From: Desulfofundulus thermobenzoicus
GTDB taxonomy: Bacteria > Bacillota > Desulfotomaculia > Desulfotomaculales > Desulfovirgulaceae
Direction of reading: 5' to 3'
Length of the DNA stretch: 64,000 nt
Assembly (NCBI RefSeq): GCF_009428905.1
Contig: NZ_WHYR01000016.1
Location: 1-64,000 of the forward strand
Shown: piece after piece, positions 35,390 through 44,547 of the stretch
How the letters are laid out: every line of letters starts with the position of its first letter
Position numbering within the stretch: position 1 is the stretch's first letter
Position numbers and translations under genes: made by a program
Notes under the pieces: model-generated
Database searches by the model: none
Seen by the model: the letters and a program-made list of their open reading frames with translations, nothing else
What the model was told of the DNA's origin: nothing

Positions 35390-35536
35390 GAAACCGGTGG
35401 TCAATACAAAGGCACGGTGTTGTCCAGAGCGAACGACATTGCGAAGCGCCGGTAACAGCACCCAGCGAGCTGTGGTGCGCATCTTACGCGATCGCTGCGG
35501 AGTGAGCGGAACAACGCCGTGCCTGCACCGGTTTGA
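35390..35536. repeat. 147-bp hairpin-forming repeat, copy A
   Basis: Ends in inverted repeats (outer AAACCGGTG / CACCGGTTT, inner GGCACGG-GTTGT / ACAACGCCGTGCC). The centre contains GACATTGCGAAGCGCCGG and GTAACAGCACCCAGCGAG, present in inverse orientation in copy B at 42968-43114. No coding potential. It occupies the gap between spoIIIAH and the pycB leader. It resembles a MITE or REP-like element. The whole gap 35150-35594 has no gene. Confidence 0.7.
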
Positions 35537-35594
35537 CTGAATAAACATACTACGAAGATCTTATACGCCAGTGAGTGCCGGACGAAGAGCCCGG

Positions 35595-36173
35595 CTACGG
35601 CCTGGGTATGATCACCACATTCCGGGCATCCACTCCCGTACCGCGGGAGACCAGTTCGTTGATACGCGCCGCCTCTTCTTTGGAGATGCGGGGGGCCAGA
35701 ACGACCACGGTGGCTCCCTTTTCATCCAGACAGACAGCTGCATCCTGGAATCCCCTGGCCCGGATCAGGTTTTCCACTTCCATCTCCCGGGCCATGTTCT
35801 GGCTGATGGTTAAAAGCTTTTCCTGGGCCTTCCGGCGGGTTTCGGCAGCCGTGGAAGGGCTGTTCACAATTTCCCGCAGCAGTTCCACCTGTTGTCCCCG
35901 GGTGCGCTCCCGGTCCAGACGGTATTCCACAAAGAAGGCGCTGCCTTCCTTGCTGGACTCCAGGGATTTGCGGGAAAGATCCAGGGCGGTGCCGGCGGTA
36001 CCGGTACCGCCCATTTCGACTTTCCCGGTCGCCGGTGCGGAGGCCGGGATGCCGGCTTCCTTTTTAACTGTTTGCCCGGGAACGCCCCGCCACCCCATTA
36101 CCAGCAGGGCCAGGCCCAGCAAACCGAGAAAAGCGGCCAGAACAAACCTTTTGCGAATGAGGATATAATACAT
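35595..36173 (-). CDS. spoIIIAH: Stage III sporulation protein AH
   Basis: Mother-cell membrane protein whose extracellular domain forms a ring with forespore SpoIIQ in the feeding-tube channel. 192 aa: one N-terminal membrane segment (about residues 10-28), a linker, then a YscJ/FliF-like ring-building domain with SAFFVEYRLDRERTRGQQVELLREIVN and a C-terminal VVVLAPRISKEEAARINELV. Last gene of the complete spoIIIAA-AH operon, with no terminator obvious behind it. Confidence 0.94.
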   Translation of the reverse strand: MYYILIRKRFVLAAFLGLLGLALLVMGWRGVPGQTVKKEAGIPASAPATGKVEMGGTGTAGTALDLSRKSLESSKEGSAFFVEYRLDRERTRGQQVELLREIVNSPSTAAETRRKAQEKLLTISQNMAREMEVENLIRARGFQDAAVCLDEKGATVVVLAPRISKEEAARINELVSRGTGVDARNVVIIPRP

Positions 36174-36809
36174 CTACATATCCCCCCTTTCCCTGGGCAG
36201 GACCAGGATCTTCTGGGGCTCAATACCCAGGGCCACCTGCACCGCCTGGAACAGGCGGGCCTTTACCCCGGGATCCCGGGCGCCATCGGCCACCACCAGC
36301 ACTCCGGCCACCCGGGCCGCCTCCTCCCTGGTGGCCACCGGCATTTCGCCGCGGCCGTCCCGCATCACAACCAGCTGATCAGTGTCCGTATTCTCGTTGG
36401 TTACCCGGGTGCCCCCGGCCTGATCTTTCTCCTGGGTGGTTTTTTTGCTGGTGGTGGTATTCACGGCAAACTCTTCCCGGCTGGAACTGGCCAGGCGTAC
36501 AGTTACCTCCACCCGGCCGGCCCCCTCCACCTGGCCCAGCATCTGCCGCAGCTTTTCCTCCAGGGACGACTCCTGCCGGGCCATGGCGGAACCCTCCGGT
36601 GGTTGAAACTTAACTTCCTGGGTGGAAGGGGAAGCGTTGTTTTGTACCGGCGGCTGTTTGACCGGCGGAGTAAAACTGCCCAGGAGAAGCAGGGCCACCC
36701 CCAGGACCACCAGTCCCCCCAGCAGCCATAGTTTTTTGTCCTGCAGCTTGCGGGGCAGACCCCCCTCACCCCGCCCGCCGGTAAACCTGTTCCAGATGGA
36801 CATTTTCAA
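36174..36809 (-). CDS. spoIIIAG: Stage III sporulation protein AG
   Basis: Ring-forming component of the SpoIIIA-SpoIIQ complex. 211 aa, one membrane segment (about residues 30-46), a variable linker, then the conserved VEVTVRLASSSREEFAVNT and GVLVVADGARDPGVKARL. Ends one base before the spoIIIAH start. Known SpoIIIAG assembles into a large channel ring. Confidence 0.94.
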   Translation of the reverse strand: MKMSIWNRFTGGRGEGGLPRKLQDKKLWLLGGLVVLGVALLLLGSFTPPVKQPPVQNNASPSTQEVKFQPPEGSAMARQESSLEEKLRQMLGQVEGAGRVEVTVRLASSSREEFAVNTTTSKKTTQEKDQAGGTRVTNENTDTDQLVVMRDGRGEMPVATREEAARVAGVLVVADGARDPGVKARLFQAVQVALGIEPQKILVLPRERGDM

Positions 36810-36873
36810 ACCCCCCTGACTCGCATGGCTTTAACACCAGTGAAATACCGCCCCATGGGATTGAAAGTTTCCT

Positions 36874-37521
36874 TCACCCGCCAAATTCAATCTTTACGCT
36901 ATCCACCGGGAGGTTGTAGAAACTGGCCAGAGTGGCGGCCAGCTTCCGGGCGGCCCGGTCTGCCTCCGGAGTGGGCGCCGTGCCGGTCGCTGCGCTCCCG
37001 GCCCCCCTGGAGCCAATGTCCACAATCACCGGCTCCACCACCGCCGGCCCCTTTTCCCCGGCCCCGTTACCGGTGGAACCGGTGGAAAGCAACAGCTTTA
37101 TTTCCCTCACCTGGCCATAGCGGTGATCCCGGGGATCCGTGTAGACCTCCACCTCTGCCCCCAGCACTGTCACCTGGCCCTGCAGCCCGGCCAGTGCCCT
37201 GACCTGGCGGGCGATACCCTGGCGGTACTCCTGGAGGGCCTTTTCCTGCTGACCGTTTCTTAACTGCTTTCCTCCGGCCATAATGTCCGCCAGTCCCGGC
37301 GTGCCGGGGAAAGGACTGTTCAGGGCCGGTTCGGGCAGTTCCAGCCGCCACTCCCCGCGCACCACCCCCCCGATGGCCTGCAGCACCGCCACGATCACCA
37401 GCAGGCCCATAACCGTTTTGACATAACGGCGCATCTCACCGGCCGGCAGGAGCATCTCCAGAAATACGGCCAGGATGACAATAACAATGAGGTTCTGCAC
37501 CAGGTTGCGGACTGTTTCCAC
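36874..37521 (-). CDS. spoIIIAF: Stage III sporulation protein AF
   Basis: 215 aa with two N-terminal membrane segments (about residues 8-25 and 35-52, VKTVMGLLVIVAVLQAI), followed by a soluble ring-type domain ending YNLPVDSVKIEFGG. Position between spoIIIAE and spoIIIAG and the C-terminal motif identify it. Confidence 0.92.
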   Translation of the reverse strand: METVRNLVQNLIVIVILAVFLEMLLPAGEMRRYVKTVMGLLVIVAVLQAIGGVVRGEWRLELPEPALNSPFPGTPGLADIMAGGKQLRNGQQEKALQEYRQGIARQVRALAGLQGQVTVLGAEVEVYTDPRDHRYGQVREIKLLLSTGSTGNGAGEKGPAVVEPVIVDIGSRGAGSAATGTAPTPEADRAARKLAATLASFYNLPVDSVKIEFGG

Positions 37522-37536
37522 CCCATCCCTCCCCCC

Positions 37537-38721
37537 TTAGCGGAGCATTACGGTGAGATTGCCCACGCCCACCACGATGGCGATGGCAAAGAAAAAGACC
37601 AGGCCCACGGTGGCCACCGCGGCAAAAATGGAGATCACCCCGTTGCCCAGGTCGTTTAAGCAATCAGCCACCCGGGAATCGTCCACGGGCTGGATCAGCG
37701 CCCCGGCCAGCTTGTAGATGAAGGCCAGGGACAGGAGTTTGATCAGGGGCAGGGTCATCACGAAAAACACGGCCACCACCCCGGCGATGCCCAGGGCATT
37801 CTTGATCAGCAGGGCGGAACCGATCACCGCTTCCAGGGCGTCGGAAAACATGCCCCCCACCACCGGAACAAAGGCATCCAGGGAAAACCTGGCCGTACGC
37901 AGGATCACCCCGTCGCCCACCGCCCCGGCCACCCCCTGGACGGCCAGCAGACCCAGGAAAACCGTGCCGCACAGGCCCATCAGTCCCAAGGCCACGGTTT
38001 TAAACAATCCGGCCAGGTTGGATACCTTGAACCGGGGAGAAAGGTGGCTGACCAGGCCCAGAAGGGCGGAGAAAAAGATCAGGGGCAGGACGATATCCTT
38101 CACCAGTGTGCCGATCACGGTAAGGCTCACCAGGATCACCGGGTGGAAGATGGCCGCCGAGGCCACACCACCCAGGGCCACCAGCAGGGTGAGCAGCACC
38201 GGCAGCAGTGCCTGCATTACACCCACCATCCTGTCCACCACTTCCCGGCCGGTCTGTACCGCCAGGGCGAAGGAGCCGGTGGCAATGGTCACCAGCACAA
38301 GAAAGGCCACGGTATGGGTGAGCTGGCCGGTGGTTCCCCTTTCAAAGGCGGTGGCAAAATTCTGCAGTACGGCACAAATCATGGCCAGGATGACCAGCTT
38401 CCCCAGAAGGGCCGCATTGGCCACCACTTCCCGGAAAAGGTAGGTCAACCCGGTGTGCAGGAGGGTGACGGGGCTCCAGTCCATTTCCCTTTTCAACAGT
38501 TTCGTGACCAGTTCTTTAAAATTAAATCCGGGAACGGCCCTCTGGATTTCCTCATCCAGGCGGTTGACCAGATCCCCGGCCCCGCTCATATCCACGGGAT
38601 CACCGGCGGCAGCAGCTTCCGGTTTTCCGGGGGAAACCTCTTCTCCAGGGGCGTACGCCGGACAGGACAGGAACATCATTAAACAAAGGGTCAGGGCCAT
38701 ATACCACCCAAACCGGGTCAT
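37537..38721 (-). CDS. spoIIIAE: Stage III sporulation protein AE
   Basis: 394 aa polytopic protein with an N-terminal signal peptide (MTRFGWYMALTLCLMMFLS, then a small-residue cleavage site) and many membrane segments. It is the predicted permease-like element of the SpoIIIA channel. ATG 38721 follows GAGGTG by six bases; a GTG at 38730 is less well placed. It follows spoIIIAD by ten bases. Confidence 0.94.
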   Translation of the reverse strand: MTRFGWYMALTLCLMMFLSCPAYAPGEEVSPGKPEAAAAGDPVDMSGAGDLVNRLDEEIQRAVPGFNFKELVTKLLKREMDWSPVTLLHTGLTYLFREVVANAALLGKLVILAMICAVLQNFATAFERGTTGQLTHTVAFLVLVTIATGSFALAVQTGREVVDRMVGVMQALLPVLLTLLVALGGVASAAIFHPVILVSLTVIGTLVKDIVLPLIFFSALLGLVSHLSPRFKVSNLAGLFKTVALGLMGLCGTVFLGLLAVQGVAGAVGDGVILRTARFSLDAFVPVVGGMFSDALEAVIGSALLIKNALGIAGVVAVFFVMTLPLIKLLSLAFIYKLAGALIQPVDDSRVADCLNDLGNGVISIFAAVATVGLVFFFAIAIVVGVGNLTVMLR

Positions 38722-38731
38722 GACGACCACC

Positions 38732-39118
38732 TCACGGCACCAGTTTCAACAGGGACTGCAGTACGGCAATGACAATGGGCACCGCCAGGACCAGCACCAG
38801 GATCTTGGCGGCAAATTCAATCTTGGCCGCCACCGCCCCCTCACCGGCATCCCGGCAGATTTGGGCGCCAAACTCGGCAATGTAGGCTATGGCCACTATT
38901 TTCAGGATGGTGCCCAGGTAAACCATGTTCAGGTTGGCCCGGGCGGCCAGCTCCCTGAGCACGTCGATGACCGCACCAATTTTGCCCAGGACCATGAGAA
39001 AAAGGATCAGACCCGTGGCAATGCTCAAAAGCACGGCCATTTCCGGTTTGTTGTGCCGGATGGTTACCGCCATTACCGCGGCCACTATACCCAGGCCGGC
39101 AATCTGCATGATCTCCAC
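38732..39118 (-). CDS. spoIIIAD: Stage III sporulation protein AD
   Basis: About 128 aa, membrane-embedded with four hydrophobic segments (AGLGIVAAVMAVTI and IAYIAEFGAQICRDAGEGAVA are diagnostic). GTG 39118, giving MEIMQIAGLG as in relatives, is preferred to the upstream GTG at 39127. Part of the membrane core of the SpoIIIA complex with AC and AE. Confidence 0.92.
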   Translation of the reverse strand: MEIMQIAGLGIVAAVMAVTIRHNKPEMAVLLSIATGLILFLMVLGKIGAVIDVLRELAARANLNMVYLGTILKIVAIAYIAEFGAQICRDAGEGAVAAKIEFAAKILVLVLAVPIVIAVLQSLLKLVP

Positions 39119-39131
39119 CGGCGCCACCCCT

Positions 39132-39335
39132 TTAAAAGAGCTTGAACACCGATTTAACCTGATCGAAGAAATTGCCCAGCAGCTGCACCACCCAGATCAG
39201 CACCAGGCCCAGGCCGCCCAGGGTGGCAATGACGGCGTAATCCTCCTTGCCGGAATTTTTCAGTACATAGTGGGCCACCCCCACCAGTATGCCGATGCCG
39301 ATGATCTTGAAGATCAGGTTGATATCGTAGCCCAT
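39132..39335 (-). CDS. spoIIIAC: Stage III sporulation protein AC
   Basis: 67 aa with two membrane segments: INLIFKIIGIGILVGVAHYVL and a second after GKEDYA (VIATLGGLGLVLIWVV). Typical length and sequence of SpoIIIAC, paralogous to the first half of SpoIIIAD. A 94-bp gap separates it from spoIIIAB upstream. Confidence 0.95.
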   Translation of the reverse strand: MGYDINLIFKIIGIGILVGVAHYVLKNSGKEDYAVIATLGGLGLVLIWVVQLLGNFFDQVKSVFKLF

Positions 39336-39429
39336 TTTTATCCCCCCCTGATTAAAACATGAATTCCCCGGTGGCGGCCGTTCCCCGCCGCAGACGCCTC
39401 CCGGGCACTCTCCGGTTTGGTCACGGCAT

Positions 39430-39948
39430 TTAATACAGCATGAGTACCGCCGCCAGGCCGCCCAGAAAGCCCAGGTAATTCCACAGTTTTACATAACGGG
39501 CGGCCTCTTCTTCCGCCCTGACCATCTCCAGCCCCAGCTGTTCCATGGCCAGGCGCAGGTGCTTGCTCTGATCCTGTATGTTGGAAATGCCCAGGGCTGC
39601 GCCCAGTCCGCGTAAAACGGCCAGATCCACCGGTTGCAACGCGGTGCCCGGGTAAAATTCTTTCAGGGAAGTTTCCCAGGCTTCCCGGGCCGTACAACCC
39701 GACATGGACAAAAGCTCTTCCCGGGCACGGCTGAACAGGGGAGCCACCCGCCCCCCGGCCCTGAGGGCCACCTGGCCCAGAGCTTCGGGCAGGGGGGTGG
39801 CGGTATAGGTGATCTCCGTCTCCAGCATCTGCAGTGCCGCCTGCAGGCTGCGCAGGTCCCTGGGACGGCGGGCATAATTCCTGGAGATGGTTATGCCCAT
39901 ACCGCCGGCGGCCAGGATAATCAGGAGACTGCCCAGCAGTTTGAACAT
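39430..39948 (-). CDS. spoIIIAB: Stage III sporulation protein AB
   Basis: 172 aa, N- and C-terminal membrane segments around a helical cytoplasmic body (RRPRDLRSLQAALQMLETEITYTATPLPEAL is the family region). GspF-like fold known from structure. It overlaps the spoIIIAA stop by one base. Confidence 0.94.
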   Translation of the reverse strand: MFKLLGSLLIILAAGGMGITISRNYARRPRDLRSLQAALQMLETEITYTATPLPEALGQVALRAGGRVAPLFSRAREELLSMSGCTAREAWETSLKEFYPGTALQPVDLAVLRGLGAALGISNIQDQSKHLRLAMEQLGLEMVRAEEEAARYVKLWNYLGFLGGLAAVLMLY

Positions 39949-40958
39949 TACTTCACCCCCAGGGAGCGCATGTTGATGCCGTCAATGATATCCTCCACGG
40001 TGCCCACACCCCGGGAGCGTCCCAGCAGGACAAAGCGCTGGATCACCCTTAAGCGGAAAAGCTGCTGCAGGGCGGGGCGGCTGTTCAGTTCGGAAAGGCT
40101 GGAGCCGTGGACGGTGACCAGCACCCGCACCCCGGCATGGAACACCTCTTCCAGGGCGGCAATGTCTTCCCTGCGCCCGATCTCGTCGGTGGCAATCACC
40201 TGGGGAGCCATGGAGCGCAGGAGCATAACCATCCCTTCGGCCTTGGGGCAGCCGTCCAGCACATCGGTGCGCATACCCACATCCCGCTGGGGTACCCCGC
40301 GGTAACAGCCGGCCAGTTCCGAGCGTTCATCCACCACCCCCACGGTGACCCCGGGCAGCCCCAGTTCCGGCACACCGTTGCTCAGGAGGCGGATCAGGTC
40401 CCGGAGCAGTGTGGTCTTCCCGCAGCGGGGAGGGGAGAAAATCAAAGTGTGATATATGCCCTTCGTCTGCCGGTCGATGAGGTGGGGCAAAAGGGACATG
40501 GCCATGCCCGGCACCTCCCGGCAGATGCGTATGTTCAGGGAACTGATGTATTTTAAGGTTTTGACCCGCCCCCCTTCCATAACCGCCCGGCCGGTCAGGC
40601 CCACCCGGTGCCCGCCGGGAAGGGTGATGTAACCGTTGCGCAGTTCCTCCTCCAGGGCATACAGGGATGAACCGGTGATCAGCTGTACGGCCCGTTCCAG
40701 GTCGTCGGCACTTACCCGGTAGGCCCGCTCCGGGGTCAGGACCGGGTTTCCTTCGGGATCCAGGAAGACATCTTTATGTACCAGCCCCAGGATCAGGGGC
40801 CTGTTCTGGCGCAAGCGGATTTCTTCCAGCCCTTCCAGGATTTCAGGAGGCAGCCCGGCTATGAATTTTCTGATGTGGGCCGGCAGCACCGGCAGTATTT
40901 CCCCGCCCGGAAAACCCTTGTCCGGCCAAACCGGCCGCAATACAGGGGTAACGCCCAT
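39948..40958 (-). CDS. spoIIIAA: Stage III sporulation protein AA (secretion-type ATPase)
   Basis: About 336 aa AAA/secretion ATPase of the SpoIIIA complex. Walker A SPPRCGKTTLLRDLIR, Walker B QVIATDEIGRREDI, and GYITLPGGHRVGLTGRAV. ATG 40958 was chosen because GGGAGG is eight bases upstream; the frame extends to 41027 through a region that carries a terminator. First gene of the spoIIIA operon, expected to be sigma-E controlled, but I could not assign a promoter with confidence. Confidence 0.95.
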   Translation of the reverse strand: MGVTPVLRPVWPDKGFPGGEILPVLPAHIRKFIAGLPPEILEGLEEIRLRQNRPLILGLVHKDVFLDPEGNPVLTPERAYRVSADDLERAVQLITGSSLYALEEELRNGYITLPGGHRVGLTGRAVMEGGRVKTLKYISSLNIRICREVPGMAMSLLPHLIDRQTKGIYHTLIFSPPRCGKTTLLRDLIRLLSNGVPELGLPGVTVGVVDERSELAGCYRGVPQRDVGMRTDVLDGCPKAEGMVMLLRSMAPQVIATDEIGRREDIAALEEVFHAGVRVLVTVHGSSLSELNSRPALQQLFRLRVIQRFVLLGRSRGVGTVEDIIDGINMRSLGVK

Positions 40959-41023
40959 GGTTTGTCCCTCCCTTACACTCCATAGATATTTAGCCGGACA
41001 GGGATTTAGACCCCCATAATTTG

Positions 41024-41057
41024 TCAAAAAAAGAACCCTCCACTCAAAGTGAAGGGT
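41024..41057 (-). terminator. Intrinsic terminator of the CoA-disulfide reductase gene
   Basis: ACCCTtCACT - TTG - AGTGgAGGGT forms a ten-pair stem with one internal mismatch, followed by TCTTTTTTT on the minus-strand transcript, upstream of spoIIIAA. Confidence 0.8.
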
Positions 41058-41195
41058 CCTGTGGCCGAAGCCATCCTGGTAAATGATGTTATGGGGGGCA
41101 GACCTCTTCTGGTAAGTTTGTCAGTGGCATTATTCGCCACTGCAGGGTGATAATAATTATCACGCGATTAATAAATTAACGGGCCCGGTATTTAT

Positions 41196-42875
41196 TTACT
41201 CCAGATCGTAGGGCCAGGCCTGCAGGCCCCCTTCGACGAATTTCACATCCTTAAAGCCGGCCCCGGCCAGGGTGCGCATGGCTTCATAGGCGCGCATGCC
41301 CAGGGCACAGAGGGTGACGATTTCCTTGTCCCGCGGAATCTCCTCAATGCGGCGGCGCAGGTCGCCCAGGGTGACCAGCATCACCCGGTCGTCGGCAATG
41401 TGCCGGTAATTGTACTGTTCCGGCGTGCGCACATCCAGCAGGACGAAGTCGTCGCCCCGGTCCATTTTTTCCTTGAGCTCTTGAGCAGTGATGGTCCGGG
41501 CCAGCCCGGCCAGCTTGTTCCGGACGATGTTGGCCGTGTGGTGGGCCGGATCGATGGGAGTGGAAAAGGGCGGCGCATATCCCAGATCCACATCGGCCAG
41601 GTCGTCCACCGTGGCCCCGAAGTGCAGAGCCGTGGCCACCACATCAATGCGCTTGACCACCTCGCCGCCGCCGATGGCCTGGGCGCCCAGGATACGCCGG
41701 CTGCCCTTTTCCACCACCAGCTTCATCAGCAGGTTGTCATGGCCGGGATAATAATGGGTGCGGTCGTGGGTGGCGTTGACCGCCGCAGTCACGTCATAAC
41801 CCAGCTCCCGGGCCTGCTGCTCGCCCAAACCGGTACGGCCCACATTCCAGCCCATGACCTTGAGCACGGCCGTGCCCAGCACTCCCTTGAACCTGCTCCT
41901 GCCGCCGGCCACATTGTCGCCGGCCACCCGGCCCTGGCGGTTGGCCGTGGAGGCCAGGGGAATGTAGACCATGCGCCCGGAAACCAGGTGCCGGTTTTCC
42001 ACACAGTCGCCCACGGCGTAGATGTCCGGGTCGCTGGTCTGGAGGTATTCGTTCACCTGGATGGCTCCCGTCTCGCCGATGGCCAGCCCCGCCTCCCGGG
42101 CCAGCTTAACATTGGGCCGCACCCCCACGGCCACAATCACCATTTCCGCGTCAATGGCCCCGCTTTCCGTGACCACCCGGGCCACATTACCTTCATCGTC
42201 TCCCTCCAGGCGCAGCACCTTTGTCCCCAGGTGGAATTCCACCCCCGCCTCTTCCAGGCGGTAGGCCAGAACGGCAGCCAGGTCCGGATCCAGCACCCCC
42301 GGCAGGATCTGGTCCTTCAGTTCCACCACGGACACGAAAATACGGCGCTTGACCAGGGCATCGGCCGCTTCCATGCCGATGAGGCCGGCGCCGATGACCA
42401 CCGCTTCACCCACTCCCTCCACCTGTTCCATGATCCCCCGGGCATCGTCGGGGTGGTTGAGCCGGTGCACCCCCTTTAAATCCATGCCCGGAATGGGGGG
42501 GACAAAGGGCTCGGAACCCGTAGCCAGCACCAGTTTATCGTAGGGTATGGTGAAGGTTTCCCCGGTGTCCAGGTTGGTAACGGTTACCTCCTTCTTTTCC
42601 CGGTCGATGGCCGTGGCCTCGGTGCGGGTGAGCACCTTTACCCCCTTTTCATTCATAAAATAATGCTCGTCCCGCATAACGCCATAGGAGGTGCTGAACA
42701 ACTGGTTGAAGTCCTTGATCTGGCCGCCCACATAAAAGGGCATGCCGCAGCCGGCATAGGAAATCAAACGGCCTTTTTCAATGATGGTGATCTCCGCATC
42801 CGGCATCAAACGCCGGGCCCGGGCCGCCACCTTGGGGCCTGCCGCCACACCGCCAATGATTACAATCTTACTCAC
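41196..42875 (-). CDS. CoA-disulfide reductase / persulfide reductase with rhodanese domain
   Basis: 559 aa FAD protein. N-terminal Rossmann IIGGVAAGPKVAARARRL, active-site cysteine at about residue 43 in SYAGCGMPFYVGG, second nucleotide site VVIGAGLIGMEAADALV, and IYAVGDCVE. The last 100 residues are a rhodanese domain with its cysteine in VTLCALGMRAYE. This architecture is known from CoADR-Rhd/Npsr enzymes that reduce CoA-disulfide, persulfide or polysulfide with NAD(P)H, which fits a sulfur-metabolising anaerobe. Single gene with its own terminator. Confidence 0.9.
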   Translation of the reverse strand: MSKIVIIGGVAAGPKVAARARRLMPDAEITIIEKGRLISYAGCGMPFYVGGQIKDFNQLFSTSYGVMRDEHYFMNEKGVKVLTRTEATAIDREKKEVTVTNLDTGETFTIPYDKLVLATGSEPFVPPIPGMDLKGVHRLNHPDDARGIMEQVEGVGEAVVIGAGLIGMEAADALVKRRIFVSVVELKDQILPGVLDPDLAAVLAYRLEEAGVEFHLGTKVLRLEGDDEGNVARVVTESGAIDAEMVIVAVGVRPNVKLAREAGLAIGETGAIQVNEYLQTSDPDIYAVGDCVENRHLVSGRMVYIPLASTANRQGRVAGDNVAGGRSRFKGVLGTAVLKVMGWNVGRTGLGEQQARELGYDVTAAVNATHDRTHYYPGHDNLLMKLVVEKGSRRILGAQAIGGGEVVKRIDVVATALHFGATVDDLADVDLGYAPPFSTPIDPAHHTANIVRNKLAGLARTITAQELKEKMDRGDDFVLLDVRTPEQYNYRHIADDRVMLVTLGDLRRRIEEIPRDKEIVTLCALGMRAYEAMRTLAGAGFKDVKFVEGGLQAWPYDLE

Positions 42876-42967
42876 GTGGTAATTCGCCTCCCCTTTGTAC
42901 CTCTGGCCTATTGTAAACCTGTTTTTCCGGACAAGTCAAGGGGGTAACGCAGCGGGTACGTATTCAA

Positions 42968-43114
42968 TCAAACCGGTGCAGGCACGGCGTTGTCCCGTTC
43001 ACTCCAGTGCTCCGCGCCGACAGCACCACAGCTCGCTGGGTGCTGTTACCGGCGCTTCGCAATGTCTTATCGCTTAAGGACAACGCCGTGCCTTTATATT
43101 AACCACCAGTTTCA
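42968..43114. repeat. 147-bp hairpin-forming repeat, copy B
   Basis: Inverse copy of the repeat at 35390-35536. Shares GACATTGCGAAGCGCCGG plus the following 18 bases exactly (as its complement), and the terminal inverted repeats GGCACGGCGTTGTCC / GGACAACGCCGTGCC are perfect here. It fills most of the gap between the CoA-disulfide reductase gene and the acidic zinc-ribbon gene; nothing else is seen in 42876-43277. Confidence 0.75.
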
Positions 43115-43277
43115 GTGAACACTTCCGCAGCAGAATGAAAACCCTGCCGCGGGTAAATAAAAAAGGTTCCGGCAACCCCGGGAACAAGCCGGTGCCGGAA
43201 CCCTCCGGTAAGCCATCATGGTTCTTCTTCCCATGCTGGCGAAAGCTCATTCTCCTGAATACGGCTCCGGTAAGCAA

Positions 43278-43727
43278 TCACAGATCATCGTCCTCTTCCC
43301 GGGCCGGGGAGACCCGCCCTTCCAGCAGTTCCGGTTCGTCAGCGGAGGCATAGGTGTCGTCGTTGACAAAGACCACCTCGTCGCAGTTGGGGCAGGTCAC
43401 TTCAATGACATCATCGTCTTCCACAATTTCCGGGTCGAAACACACTATTTCGCCGCAACGGGGGCATTCCACTTCCATGTATTCTTCATCATCCAGAGCC
43501 CCGCCATCATAAACCTCGTCTTCCAGGGAATAGAGGTCTTCGTCAATACTTTCCAGGTAGTCCTCCAGCTGCTCCTGGGCCTCCTCCAGCCGGCCGAAGG
43601 AATTGGCAAAATCACCCAGAACGTCGATTATGCCGCTTAAAAGCCTGCCCTCCTTGCTATCCGGTTCCAGGTTCATACCTGCGGAAAGACCCTGCAGGTA
43701 GGCTACCCTAGACTTGAGGTCTTCCAT
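43278..43727 (-). CDS. Acidic zinc-ribbon protein, CD1247 type
   Basis: 149 aa, strongly acidic. A helical N-terminal half (LKSRVAYLQGLSAGMNLE, then many Glu/Asp) is followed by a zinc ribbon with two CxxC pairs, CPRCGEIVCF and CPNCDEVVF, and an acidic tail. The N-terminal region matches the CD1247 N-terminal domain found widely in clostridia. Function unknown. Encoded downstream of efp. Confidence 0.8.
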   Translation of the reverse strand: MEDLKSRVAYLQGLSAGMNLEPDSKEGRLLSGIIDVLGDFANSFGRLEEAQEQLEDYLESIDEDLYSLEDEVYDGGALDDEEYMEVECPRCGEIVCFDPEIVEDDDVIEVTCPNCDEVVFVNDDTYASADEPELLEGRVSPAREEDDDL

Positions 43728-43877
43728 TACAGAACCCCCTTCAAAATTAATGCCGCAGTTGGACTTTTATAGTATTTCTCCGGCCGGGGGGTTTTAAACA
43801 TATATTTCCTAAAAAAGCGAATGGACCACTTCTCTGAAGCCATGATACGAGGGGCAAGGGGATGTGATTTTATGGCC

Positions 43878-43901
43878 GGCATTCGGCCTTAGCCGAATGC
43901 C
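43878..43901 (-). terminator. Perfect hairpin downstream of efp
   Basis: Ten-bp perfect stem GGCATTCGGC / GCCGAATGCC around a four-base loop. There is no long U-run on either strand, so termination is uncertain. A C-rich tract follows at 43912-43940. Nothing else is seen in 43728-43945. Confidence 0.45.
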
Positions 43902-43945
43902 TTCTTAATCCCACCTCCAACCTCCCACTTCCCACATCCCAATGG

Positions 43946-44503
43946 CTAGGCGCGCTTGATGTACTGGCCGGTGCGGGTGTCAATCTGTAACACGTCGCCC
44001 ACTTCAATGAAAAAGGGCACCTGAACCACATAACCCGTTTCCAGGGTGGCCGGCTTTGACCCGCCGGAAGCGGTATCTCCCTTGATGCCGGGAGCGGTTT
44101 CCACCACCGTCAGTTCCACATAGTTGGGCAGGTCCACCCCAATGGACCTCCCCTGGAACATGAGCAGGTTGATGGTCATGTTTTCCTTGAGGAACTTTAC
44201 CGCATCACCCAGCTGCTCGGCGGTCATGGAAAACTGGTCGAAGGTCTCCATATCCATAAAATTATAACTGGTGCCGTCATTATACAAGTACTGGGCTTCC
44301 CGCCGCTCCACATGGGCCCGGGGAATTTTTTCGCCGGCGTTAAAGGTCTTTTCAATGACCGCCCCCGTACGCAGGTTTTTCAGCTTGGACCGCACAAAGG
44401 CCGAGCCTTTGCCCGGCTTTACGTGTTGGAAGTCAATTACCTGATAAACGTCTCCATCCAGCTCAATGGTCAACCCGGTCCGGAAATCATTGGTGGAAAT
44501 CAC
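43946..44503 (-). CDS. efp: Elongation factor P
   Basis: Rescues ribosomes stalled at proline stretches. 185 aa with the usual three domains; the loop lysine K32 lies in [15 protein letters not shown], the residue that is modified in some species. GTG start with AAGGAGG eleven bases upstream. Directly downstream of the Xaa-Pro peptidase gene, the conserved aroQ-pepP-efp order of Firmicutes. Confidence 0.97.
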   Translation of the reverse strand: MISTNDFRTGLTIELDGDVYQVIDFQHVKPGKGSAFVRSKLKNLRTGAVIEKTFNAGEKIPRAHVERREAQYLYNDGTSYNFMDMETFDQFSMTAEQLGDAVKFLKENMTINLLMFQGRSIGVDLPNYVELTVVETAPGIKGDTASGGSKPATLETGYVVQVPFFIEVGDVLQIDTRTGQYIKRA

Positions 44504-44547
44504 AGGTCAAAAAACCTCCTTGAAATGCAGAATAAACATTGCAGCCG

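Noticed and set aside
40959-41023. Sigma-E promoter for spoIIIAA (GTCTAAAT and CTAAATAT-like boxes)
   Set aside because: Spacing and matches are too poor to call, although a sigma-E promoter is expected there.
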